64,000 nt of DNA. Origin: Mucilaginibacter xinganensis. Its GTDB lineage: Bacteria; Bacteroidota; Bacteroidia; Sphingobacteriales; Sphingobacteriaceae. The stretch lies in NCBI RefSeq assembly GCF_002257585.1, contig NZ_CP022743.1, positions 1,116,001-1,180,000 on the forward strand, written 5' to 3'. A program made the position numbers and the translations under genes. The notes under the pieces were generated by a model. That model saw only the letters and a list, made by a program, of their open reading frames with translations, was not told where the DNA came from and ran no database searches. This document shows positions 36,650 to 44,252 of this stretch, one piece after another. Numbering within the stretch: the stretch's first letter is position 1; each line of letters opens with the position of its first letter.

Positions 36650-36693
36650 AAACCCTGTAATTGCGCTTAATTGCGAGTGTAATTACAGGGTTT
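36650..36693 (+). terminator. Long perfect hairpin after the YncE-like gene
   Basis: 13-bp perfect stem (36650-36662 pairing 36681-36693) with an 18-base loop, starting 24 bases after the stop. The T-run after it is short (TTTGTT), so it may be a weak terminator or an mRNA 3' end stabiliser. Confidence 0.65.
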
Positions 36694-36744
36694 GTTGCTA
36701 TCTATCCAAACCAAACTTGTACTTTAGCACCGCTAAATATTTAA

Positions 36745-37941
36745 GTGGACGAACTGGCTATCAACATCAAAACAGCTGCAAAATACCGTATTGGCTGCGC
36801 CATATTTTATTTTATTTCCGGGTTTGGCTATTCAAGCTGGGCATCACGCATCCCTACCATAAAACACGCCCTGAATTTGAATGAGGCGCAACTGGGCACT
36901 GTATTGTTTGCCCTACCGGTTGGGCTAATGTTAACGATGCCGGTAACTAACCTGCTTTTAAGCAAGTACAGCAGCAGGAGGGTAATGCTCTTTGGCTCGG
37001 TATTTTTAAGTGTACTGCTTGCCTTAATAGGAATAACCAACAGCATGCTGCAGTTGATAATCGTATTGTTTTTCTTTGGTTCGGCGCGAAACCTCTTAAC
37101 CCTGTCAATAAACACACAGGGCGTAGCTGTGCAGCAGTTATACAGCAAATCAATAATGGCAACTTTCCATGGCATCTGGAGTTTGGCAGGGTTTGCAGGC
37201 GCTGCGGTAGGATATTTAATGGTTTACTTTAACATAGGGGTAACCTGGCACTTCCTGTTTGTGAGCATCGCCCTTTTTATTGTCACGTTGTATTTTATCA
37301 GGGATACCATCGATCAAAAGCCTGTCGCGCAAAGCCGTAAGCCGGTATTTTCATTGCCTGACAGCTACCTGATCAAATTTTCGCTCATCTGCTTTGCCAG
37401 TATGGCTTGTGAAAACGCAATGTACGACTGGAGTGCTATTTACTTTCAGAAAGCCGTTCACGCCGAAAAGGCAACGGCTACCGCTGCTTTTGTTGTATAC
37501 ATGGTGGCCATGACCACCGGAAGATTTTTAGGGGACCGTATGGTTACCAGCCTGGGGATAAAAACGGTTTTAAGGTTTAGCGGCATTTTTATTTTTTGCG
37601 GATTGCTGCTGGCTGTAATATTACCGTACACCGTTACCGCCATGGCAGGTTTTATATTGGTAGGTTTAGGAGTATCATGCGTGGTGCCAATGATTTTTAG
37701 CTTGGCGGGCAAATCAACTACTATGAGCAGTTCGGCTGCTTTAGCATCAATCTCTACCATTGGTTATATCGGCTTTTTGCTGGTGCCGCCGTTTGTGGGT
37801 TATATAGCTCATGCCTCAAGCATCAGGTGGTCTTTTGGTATTATTGCTATGTTTGGTGCTATGATCGTTATCCTGGTATCACAAATAAAGGCTGATGGCA
37901 GCGGGACTGAAATTGCATCGGTCTCATCTCCCGAAAATTAG
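36745..37941 (+). CDS. MFS transporter, YbjJ-like (second copy)
   Basis: 398 residues, GTG start, twelve helices. Begins GFGYSSWASRIPTIKHAL and includes NTQGVAVQQLYSKSIMATFHG, mirroring the carrier at 16434-17609. Substrate unknown. It follows the YncE-like gene by about 120 bases and a hairpin, so it is probably its own unit. Overall the two copies are clearly homologous but much diverged. Confidence 0.87.
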   Translation: MDELAINIKTAAKYRIGCAIFYFISGFGYSSWASRIPTIKHALNLNEAQLGTVLFALPVGLMLTMPVTNLLLSKYSSRRVMLFGSVFLSVLLALIGITNSMLQLIIVLFFFGSARNLLTLSINTQGVAVQQLYSKSIMATFHGIWSLAGFAGAAVGYLMVYFNIGVTWHFLFVSIALFIVTLYFIRDTIDQKPVAQSRKPVFSLPDSYLIKFSLICFASMACENAMYDWSAIYFQKAVHAEKATATAAFVVYMVAMTTGRFLGDRMVTSLGIKTVLRFSGIFIFCGLLLAVILPYTVTAMAGFILVGLGVSCVVPMIFSLAGKSTTMSSSAALASISTIGYIGFLLVPPFVGYIAHASSIRWSFGIIAMFGAMIVILVSQIKADGSGTEIASVSSPEN

Positions 37942-37988
37942 TTCAACTAAAACATAAGTTATCGATAATTATTTCGTTATCAGAACTT

Positions 37989-38291
37989 ATGCGAACCCTT
38001 AAACTTATCACAAGGTTTTACAGCGGAATATTTTTAGCTAATTTTTTAGTTACCCTTAGCTGCATTGGCATTATAGGTTTTTATGGTGTGCTGGCCCATA
38101 AATTAATGGGCATATTGTTTTGGTATAAGATAATAAGCATAGGGATGATATTTTCGACCGCTGTTTATTATAAAAAGCGCGAAATGTACTATTACCAAAA
38201 CCTGGGTGTTTCCAAAATTAAATTACTGATCGCCACGTCCCTTTTTGATTTTATGTTGTGGCTGGTAGTAGTGATAATTGCTTACCGGTAA
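37989..38291 (+). CDS. Small membrane protein upstream of an ABC ATPase
   Basis: 100 residues with three hydrophobic helices (about 10-32, 43-58, 78-98) separated by a basic loop YYKKREMYYYQNLGVSKIK. That loop resembles the cytosolic coupling region of FtsX-like or gliding-type ABC permeases, but the length is far too short for one. I do not recognise a family. It lies 86 bases before the ABC ATPase gene on the same strand, so it may be a membrane anchor for that ATPase. Confidence 0.65.
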   Translation: MRTLKLITRFYSGIFLANFLVTLSCIGIIGFYGVLAHKLMGILFWYKIISIGMIFSTAVYYKKREMYYYQNLGVSKIKLLIATSLFDFMLWLVVVIIAYR

Positions 38292-38376
38292 TACGATTGT
38301 GAGGACAATAATTACGAACACGGGATAGTGAAGTGTGTGAGTTTTATAAAGCGTTGATATTAAATTAAAAAAAACA

Positions 38377-39039
38377 ATGATCCACACCCTTGAAGCAGAT
38401 GGCATTCAGCTTGATTTTGGCGTTAGGCGTATCCTGAGCGACGTTTACATGAAATGCGAAACAGGTAAGATAATGGGTTTGCTGGGCCGTAACGGGCAGG
38501 GGAAAACCTGCTTAATGAATGTGATACTAGGTACACTTAATTCGTCGAGCAATTCTATCCGGTTTGATGGCAAAGTGACCCGCAAGGTGAAAAACCGGCC
38601 CGACCTGTTGCTGTACCTGCCCCAGTTTAACTTTATCCCCAAAAATCTGAGCGTTAAAAAAGTGCTGGAAGACTTTGAATTACCCGCTGCCGACCTGGAG
38701 CAGCGTTTTCCTGAATTTAACTCAAGATTTGATTTGAAAGTAAACCAGCTTTCGGGCGGGCAATGGCGGACACTCGAATTGTATATTGTAGTTAAAGCGC
38801 CCTCGCGGTTCGCTATGCTGGATGAGCCCTTCACCCATTTAAATCCTATCCAGATAGAAAATATCAAACAGTTTTTGCTGGAAGAAAAAGCAAATAAGGG
38901 TTTTTTAATAACCGACCATATGTACACGCACCTGCTGGACATTAGCGATACCGTTTACCTGTTAAAAGATGGCCGAACGCACCTAACCAATACTGTTAAG
39001 GATTTGGAAGAATTAGGGTATATACGTGTGGGGTATTGA
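38377..39039 (+). CDS. ABC transporter ATP-binding protein
   Basis: 220 residues, a single nucleotide-binding domain: Walker A GLLGRNGQGKT, signature LSGGQ in QLSGGQWRTLEL, Walker B FAMLDEPFTHL and H-loop ITDHMYTHLL. There is no fused membrane part. The preceding gene (37989-38291) encodes a 100-residue membrane protein, the only candidate partner seen. It ends 210 bases before the peptide-export locus but has no obvious link to it. Function unknown beyond ATP-driven transport or regulation. Confidence 0.9.
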   Translation: MIHTLEADGIQLDFGVRRILSDVYMKCETGKIMGLLGRNGQGKTCLMNVILGTLNSSSNSIRFDGKVTRKVKNRPDLLLYLPQFNFIPKNLSVKKVLEDFELPAADLEQRFPEFNSRFDLKVNQLSGGQWRTLELYIVVKAPSRFAMLDEPFTHLNPIQIENIKQFLLEEKANKGFLITDHMYTHLLDISDTVYLLKDGRTHLTNTVKDLEELGYIRVGY

Positions 39040-39249
39040 AGGGGAAGAGGTGTTAATTATCGTAAATACTTAACTGCAAATAATAGGCTTGATATTTAAC
39101 CGCCTTATTATGAGTTTCTTATAAATGTAACAAAAATAATACAATATTTCCAGCCTCCTGCCTTTCTTAAATATCTTAAAGAAGATAACTTTAAGAAGAA
39201 ATTAACCTGACTTTATTGCGCAACACACAAAAAAATTAACCTGAACATT

Positions 39250-40839
39250 ATGCTTTCATTCACAAGGTATCAAAACCCCGACGCTGTTGTTAACAAATTA
39301 TTAAAGGGACTATCTATTAGCATAGCGCCTGAAACCGTAATTGAAGAATTAGAAAAACATCCCGATTATCCAAGCCTGCTGGCCATTAGCGATGTGCTGA
39401 GCGCGCTCAATATTGAAAATTCTGCCTACCGGGTTGCAAATGATAACCTTGAAGCCGTGCCAACGCCTTTTATAGCTCACACCAATATCAACAATGGCGA
39501 TTTTTTGCTGGTAGAAAAGAACAACGGAAATAGTGTAACGGTTTCAAGCGAAAAATGGAACAGGCACAAGCTCAGCATTGAGGAGTTTAAGAAGATTTTC
39601 CAGGGGGTTGTTTTAACAGCGGAAGCAGCGGAGGGGCAAACAAGTGCTGCAAGCGTTGCAGCAACATTGGCGGCTATAAAAATACCGGTAATTTTAGCGG
39701 GCAGCCTGTTCATACTGGCAGCGGCGCTTTTTCTGAATGGCTATTTTACAAATCTGGGCTGGCAGGCGGCATTGCTGTCCGTTTTTAAAACCGCGGGCGT
39801 GATTACTTCTGTGTTGCTGCTGGTGCAATCTATTGACAGCAATAACCCACTAATCCAAAAGCTTTGCCAGGGGGGCAGCAAAACGGATTGTAAGGCTATC
39901 CTGTCGTCAAAAGCTGCAAAAGTATTTGAATGGCTTACCTGGAGCGAGGTAGGCTTTTTTTATTTTACTGGCACCTGGCTGTTAATATTGTTTGGCGGCG
40001 GCTCCGCAACTATTTGGGCGGCCCTGGCGGTTTTAAACGTGGTAAGCTTACCTTACACTTTTTATTCCATTTACTACCAGGCGCGCGTGGCCAAGCAATG
40101 GTGCGTATTGTGCTGCACGGTGCAGGCCTTGTTATGGCTTGAATTTATCCCGCTTGCCACCCTTTACAAAAGCCTTGATTTTTCGGCTATTGATGCTAAG
40201 GGGGCGGCAACAGTTTTAATGTGCATGCTGGCACCCATAATATTATGGATGGTTTTAAAGCCCATGCTTTTAAAGCTGCAGCAGCTGCAGCCATTGAAAC
40301 AACAACTGCGTAAGTTTAAATACAATACCGATCTGTTTACCAACACACTGACGGCGCAACCCAGGTATGCGCAGCCTGATGATAGCTGGAGCATAGTTTT
40401 AGGGAACGTGGAAGCCAACAGTATAATTACCATGGTGAGCAATCCGTACTGCCCGCCCTGCGCAACCATGCACAAGGCGCTGGATGAACTGCTTGAGCAA
40501 AATGGAAATGTACAGGCACGCATAGTGTTTACCGCAAATAATACCGACGAGGATATAAAAACACCGGTAAGCCGCCACCTGATGGCGCTGAACGAACTGC
40601 CTGATAAATCCATTGTGAAAAACGCGCTGCACGACTGGTACGAACAAAAACAAAAAGATTATAAAGAATGGGCAAAGGTTTACCCGGTGCAGTTAAACGA
40701 AGCCAATTTTTATAAGCTTGATAAGCAAAACGACTGGTGTAAAATAGCAGAGGTAACCTCAACGCCAACTATGTTGTTGAATGGTTACCGCCTGCCTGAT
40801 GTGTACCGCCTCCCCGATTTAAAATACATGCTTGAATAA
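39250..40839 (+). CDS. C39-like domain / VKOR / thioredoxin fusion, disulfide-forming membrane protein
   Basis: 529 residues. Residues 1-125 resemble a C39 peptidase fold (EKHPDYPSLLAISDVLSALNI, PTPFIAHTNINNGDFLLVE) but contain no cysteine, so they cannot cleave. Residues 145-345 are a VKOR-type membrane domain with the paired loop cysteines C206 and C214 (spacing as in human VKOR C43/C51) and the redox motif CVLC at 285-288. Residues about 370-529 are a periplasmic thioredoxin/DsbA-like domain with CPPC at 401-404. VKOR-Trx fusions make disulfides in exported proteins, passing electrons to quinone. The inactive C39-like domain may bind double-glycine leaders. It opens the locus encoding two cysteine-rich GG peptides, so it is the likely oxidase for them. 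Confidence 0.88.
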   Translation: MLSFTRYQNPDAVVNKLLKGLSISIAPETVIEELEKHPDYPSLLAISDVLSALNIENSAYRVANDNLEAVPTPFIAHTNINNGDFLLVEKNNGNSVTVSSEKWNRHKLSIEEFKKIFQGVVLTAEAAEGQTSAASVAATLAAIKIPVILAGSLFILAAALFLNGYFTNLGWQAALLSVFKTAGVITSVLLLVQSIDSNNPLIQKLCQGGSKTDCKAILSSKAAKVFEWLTWSEVGFFYFTGTWLLILFGGGSATIWAALAVLNVVSLPYTFYSIYYQARVAKQWCVLCCTVQALLWLEFIPLATLYKSLDFSAIDAKGAATVLMCMLAPIILWMVLKPMLLKLQQLQPLKQQLRKFKYNTDLFTNTLTAQPRYAQPDDSWSIVLGNVEANSIITMVSNPYCPPCATMHKALDELLEQNGNVQARIVFTANNTDEDIKTPVSRHLMALNELPDKSIVKNALHDWYEQKQKDYKEWAKVYPVQLNEANFYKLDKQNDWCKIAEVTSTPTMLLNGYRLPDVYRLPDLKYMLE

Positions 40840-40888
40840 GCGTAGCAGGGACTCTTAACCAGTGTTAGGCCGGTTAATTATCAGTAAG

Positions 40889-42211
40889 ATGAAAATAAAA
40901 ACCAAGTTTATGATTTTTAAGATATCTGCGTTTTTGTTATTGATACTTGGCATTACTACAAAGGTAAATGCCCAGAAAATCGAAATTGATCTTAAAGCCT
41001 CGGATACTTTGCTTGTACAAAACGTCTCCAATCAATATAATGATACTTCAATGGTCGCTCATGCTCCATACATAAAATATCCTCATTGGAGCTTACGGCG
41101 CATGGCTTATTATAGCTTACAGGCCAGGTATGAAAACTTGCCGGATAACCCTGTGCGCAAAAAATTATTTAAGGAGTTTGTAGAGCGTTATCAGTTGGAT
41201 ACAAGCTATCTCATTAAGCAAAAAATCCCTGAAAATTATGTGTACTTGTTTACAGCGATAGATAGCAGCGGCAATAAACATGTAATTATTGACGCAAATA
41301 ATAACCACGATTTTAAGGATGACCGGGAATATATTTTTAACAGCAAAAAAGAGTTAAAGCCTGTATTTTATGCAGACATTAAATATTTCGACGGACAGCG
41401 TATTCTCAAAGCTACTGTTCCATTACAAATAGATGCATTCGATAATATTTTCCCGGATGATCATTACAAATCAGACGTTGAAAAAAAATTAGACGTGATG
41501 ATTAATGTTTTATTAGTAAAAAAAACCGGGGATATTAAACTGAATAATCAATTGTTTAAGTTTAATATTTCTAACTATGATGAGCTTCACCCTAAATCAC
41601 ATTTTATAATTAATATTCAGAAAATGCCTTTTAATAAAGGGAACAATAATAATTATGAATACAAAAGCTCGGATACTCTTGAAATAGCAGGTAACAGGTA
41701 CACAATAGCATCATTACAGGATAATAAACTGGTAATGAATGATCTTGGTAAAACTACGGATTATCACGCTGAAACCGGTACGCCGGCCCCTGCTTTTGCC
41801 GGCGATGATCTTAAATCAAAAGCTCAGTTTTCGTTGCGGGCCCAAAAGGGCAAATATGTATTAATAGACTTTTGGGGCTCATGGTGTGTGCCCTGTATTA
41901 AACTTATTCCGGAAGTAACGGAATTACATTACAAATATCAGCAGGAGATCCAATTTGTAAGCGTAGCATACGATAAATCAGGTGATATAGCTAAAGTTCA
42001 AAAATTAATAACTGATAATAACATGAACTGGGTGCAGTTGCTGGATGACAGAAATGTTAAAAATGGAATAGCCGACAAATACAAAGTCAATGAATTCCCT
42101 ACGAGCATTTTAATTGACCCCAATGGCAAAGTAGTTTACAGGGGCATAGGAAAGGAAGGCCTGAAAGATCTTATTGCCTTTTATAATTTAAAACCGGGTA
42201 CCACTAAATGA
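40889..42211 (+). CDS. TlpA-like thioredoxin with a large N-terminal domain, exported
   Basis: 440 residues from the ATG at 40889; an upstream GTG would add nine residues. Signal peptide about 1-29 (ending KVNAQ). Residues 30-300 form an unrecognised beta-rich domain. The C-terminal 150 are a TlpA/ResA-like domain with active site CVPC at 333-336 (FWGSWCVPCIKLIPE) and a cis-Pro loop VNEFPTSILIDPNGK. It starts 50 bases after the VKOR-fusion gene and ends 122 bases before the first GG peptide. It is probably a periplasmic thiol-disulfide enzyme of the same system, perhaps a reductase or isomerase. Confidence 0.85.
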   Translation: MKIKTKFMIFKISAFLLLILGITTKVNAQKIEIDLKASDTLLVQNVSNQYNDTSMVAHAPYIKYPHWSLRRMAYYSLQARYENLPDNPVRKKLFKEFVERYQLDTSYLIKQKIPENYVYLFTAIDSSGNKHVIIDANNNHDFKDDREYIFNSKKELKPVFYADIKYFDGQRILKATVPLQIDAFDNIFPDDHYKSDVEKKLDVMINVLLVKKTGDIKLNNQLFKFNISNYDELHPKSHFIINIQKMPFNKGNNNNYEYKSSDTLEIAGNRYTIASLQDNKLVMNDLGKTTDYHAETGTPAPAFAGDDLKSKAQFSLRAQKGKYVLIDFWGSWCVPCIKLIPEVTELHYKYQQEIQFVSVAYDKSGDIAKVQKLITDNNMNWVQLLDDRNVKNGIADKYKVNEFPTSILIDPNGKVVYRGIGKEGLKDLIAFYNLKPGTTK

Positions 42212-42332
42212 AGGAGTACGCGCTTGAGCAAGCGTATAATGATACTTTGTGCACAAAAGTAAAGGCGTATGTACTTTAAAAATGCATACCACCAGCCGGG
42301 GTGTTACCGGTAAAAAACTAAAAATACCTTAT

Positions 42333-42542
42333 ATGAAAAAGCAACAAAAGTTAAGCAGAAATGAAATGAAAAATGTTACCGGCGGCATCAGGCAGGACCA
42401 GGTTTGGGTTATTTGTAACATAAATGGCACCAACCAACAAGTGTTAAGCCCTTGCGCTCCATGTCCTCATTGCCCTGATAATGGAGGTTGGGTTTCATAT
42501 GCATATGCAGGTGATGCAGACCGTTGCCCTTGCCTGTTATAA
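42333..42542 (+). CDS. Double-glycine-leader peptide 1, cysteine-rich core
   Basis: 69 residues from the ATG at 42333. A GTG 28 codons upstream in frame would add a non-leader extension and is rejected. The leader is MKKQQKLSRNEMKNVTGG (18 residues), an exact fit to the LSxxExxxVxGG pattern cut by C39 peptidases after Gly-Gly. The 51-residue core starts IRQDQVWVICN and has six Cys (residues 28, 41, 44, 47, 65, 67), with CAPCPHC in the middle and a CPC at the end. Neighbours include a second such peptide, disulfide enzymes and a C39 ABC exporter. It is likely a secreted disulfide-bonded peptide, bacteriocin-like by leader. Activity unknown. Confidence 0.85.
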   Translation: MKKQQKLSRNEMKNVTGGIRQDQVWVICNINGTNQQVLSPCAPCPHCPDNGGWVSYAYAGDADRCPCLL

Positions 42543-42560
42543 GCTTATGTTTCGATGATT

Positions 42561-42590
42561 ATTGGCGGTTGGTATTAACCAACTGCCAAT
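42561..42590 (+). terminator. Strong hairpin between the two peptide genes
   Basis: A 13-bp stem with one mismatch (42561-42573 pairing 42578-42590) and a 4-base loop, 18 bases after the peptide 1 stop. Only three T follow, so it may act as a partial terminator or an mRNA 3' protector that sets the ratio between peptide 1 and the downstream genes. Confidence 0.55.
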
Positions 42591-42700
42591 TTACGCAGAT
42601 AGTGTCAAAACTTACGGTCATTTAATAAAGCGGTGTACAACTTTTAATTACCCCGCGCATTACGAAGCATAATATCACAAATACTAACTAAATAATTACC

Positions 42701-42856
42701 ATGGAAAAAATGAAAAAACTCAGCAGGGCTGAAATGAAAAAGGTTTTGGGCGGTGTTGAACTTCCCCGTTGCGGAGGTGATTGTAAATCAGACTCTGACT
42801 GTTCAAAAGGTTGCAGTTGCCTGGGTGCCAGCAAAGGCTGTTCAACAGTGATGTAG
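42701..42856 (+). CDS. Double-glycine-leader peptide 2 with knottin-like cysteine pattern
   Basis: 51 residues starting MEKMKKLSRAEMKKVLGG, the same type of leader as peptide 1 (LSRxEMKxVxGG). The 33-residue core begins VELPRC and has six Cys at 24, 28, 34, 38, 40 and 47: C-x3-C-x5-C-x3-C-x1-C-x6-C. The middle reads CKSDSDCSKGCSC. Squash trypsin inhibitors of the MCoTI type have C-x6-C-x5-C-x3-C-x1-C-x5-C with DSDC at the same place, so three of five loops match exactly. This suggests an inhibitor cystine knot. No protein-level proof is possible here. It lies between the TlpA-like gene block and a DUF4369-thioredoxin gene, and a terminator-like hairpin follows. It was read directly from the sequence. 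Confidence 0.87.
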   Translation: MEKMKKLSRAEMKKVLGGVELPRCGGDCKSDSDCSKGCSCLGASKGCSTVM

Positions 42857-42878
42857 CTTTATGCTATTTTGAATTTTT

Positions 42879-42916
42879 ACAGCATTGGCGCATGGCTGAT
42901 GCTGTTTAATCTTTTT
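42879..42916 (+). terminator. Terminator-like hairpin after peptide 2
   Basis: 7-bp perfect stem (42879-42885 pairing 42899-42905), 13-base loop, then a T-rich tail to 42916. It begins 22 bases after the peptide 2 stop and ends close to the ATG at 42928, so it would separate the peptide transcripts from the thioredoxin gene, probably with read-through. Confidence 0.6.
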
Positions 42917-42927
42917 ATGAAAAAAAA

Positions 42928-44160
42928 ATGCTGCTGCGAACGCTGGTTTGTTTTATAATTATTGCATTGGGTAATAATCCGAATTGTTTTTCCCGGCAAA
43001 AGGAGAGCCGGTTTGTATTAACGGGAAAGGTAGTTGGAAGGGATACCGGGCGCCTTATTTTATCCTATATTTCCGAAGGCGGCAAACAGGTTAGGGATAC
43101 CGCGATGCTTAACAATGGGTATTTTTCGTTCACCGGAGCTTTAACAGAACCTACCGCGGCAACCATGGAAGGTAATTTGCAATCGCCGGGGCATTATAAT
43201 ATTTACGATCCAAATTTTGTCGTGTTTTTTCTTGAATGCTCAAAAATGACGATGGTGCTTAAAGAAAATGATTATGCACATGCAGTGATAACGGGCTCGG
43301 TTACGCAACAGGAGAATGAAATTTTGCAAAGGCAATTGGCACCGGCATTGCGCGTTTTGGTCCCGCTGGATAACGAATATTCAAAACTCGCCAGGTTATA
43401 CAATAGTAAAAAAGATACCTCTGCAGCCCTGCAATTAAGGATGGATGAAATTATCAGGCAAGTTGGTCCTTTAAAAAAAGAGATCAATGGCATACAGAAT
43501 AACTTTTTGGCAAATCACCCGGATTCATACGTAAGTGCAGATATCCTGAATAGCTGGATAGCTTCTGAAAGCCTTAAAGGCGATTCGGCTATGATGTATT
43601 ATAGCATGACTACCAAAAGGATCAGGAACAGCTTGCAGGGGCAACAGGCCTTAATAAAAATAACATCCAACTTAAAAGCCAGGCACGCCGCTGAAAAGGG
43701 TGGCATTGCCGGAGTGGGCAGCCAGGCGCCGGATTTTTTGCTAACGGGTACTCACGGTAAATTGGTAAAACTAAGCAGCTTTAAGAGGAAGAAATATGTG
43801 CTGTTAGACTTTTGGGCCAGTTGGTGCGGCCCTTGCCGGGAAAATACGCCGGAGATTAAAGAATTATACAAAAAATACCAGCAAAAAGGATTTGAAGTAA
43901 TTGTTATTTCATTGGATTACGACCGTAGCCGGTGGCTAAAAGTTATGGAAAAAGAGAAACTAACCATATGGCCCCATACCTATGCAGGAGACCTCAGTAC
44001 TCCTAAAAACTTTGCAAGGGAAACCTATGGAGTTTTAGAGATTCCGCAACTGATATTGATTGATAAAGAAGGAAAAATTATAGGGCGTTACGCGGGTGTA
44101 CACGACGCTTCGTCAGGTGCTGCCGTAAGTGATGAGCTTATGCGTTGCCTGCCAAAATAA
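42928..44160 (+). CDS. DUF4369-thioredoxin (TlpA-like) protein, exported
   Basis: 410 residues with a signal peptide (LLRTLVCFIIIALG, cleavage near NCFSR). The DUF4369 domain lies at about 25-120 (RFVLTGKVVGRDTGRLILSY), followed by a helical linker and a TlpA-like domain with CGPC at 300-303 (FWASWCGPCRENTPEIKELY), with VLEIPQLILIDKEGK at the cis-Pro loop. Such proteins are exported thiol-disulfide enzymes very common in Bacteroidota. Placed right after the two GG peptides, it is probably part of their folding pathway, keeping or reshuffling their disulfides. Confidence 0.92.
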   Translation: MLLRTLVCFIIIALGNNPNCFSRQKESRFVLTGKVVGRDTGRLILSYISEGGKQVRDTAMLNNGYFSFTGALTEPTAATMEGNLQSPGHYNIYDPNFVVFFLECSKMTMVLKENDYAHAVITGSVTQQENEILQRQLAPALRVLVPLDNEYSKLARLYNSKKDTSAALQLRMDEIIRQVGPLKKEINGIQNNFLANHPDSYVSADILNSWIASESLKGDSAMMYYSMTTKRIRNSLQGQQALIKITSNLKARHAAEKGGIAGVGSQAPDFLLTGTHGKLVKLSSFKRKKYVLLDFWASWCGPCRENTPEIKELYKKYQQKGFEVIVISLDYDRSRWLKVMEKEKLTIWPHTYAGDLSTPKNFARETYGVLEIPQLILIDKEGKIIGRYAGVHDASSGAAVSDELMRCLPK

Positions 44161-44252
44161 ACTTGTTCAGGGATGGTTGTTTTAAACTTTATATGGCTCA
44201 CGTTAAATGTATTTTTTGGGGTTGTACCGGGCAAATTCGATAGTTTCAAAAA

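Noticed and set aside
42220..42240. CGCTTG-AG-CAAGCG palindrome after the TlpA-like gene
   Set aside because: 6-bp stem with a 2-base loop and no T-run cannot work as a terminator; probably chance or a weak protein site.
42249..42332. In-frame extension upstream of peptide 1 from a GTG
   Set aside because: It would put 28 odd residues before a complete and exact GG leader; the ATG at 42333 fits the leader length of peptide 2.
42917..42928. An ATG and nine A's just before the DUF4369-thioredoxin start, suggesting a frameshifted longer start
   Set aside because: The ATG at 42928 gives an adequate signal peptide; a slip would be needed to use the earlier ATG and nothing requires it.
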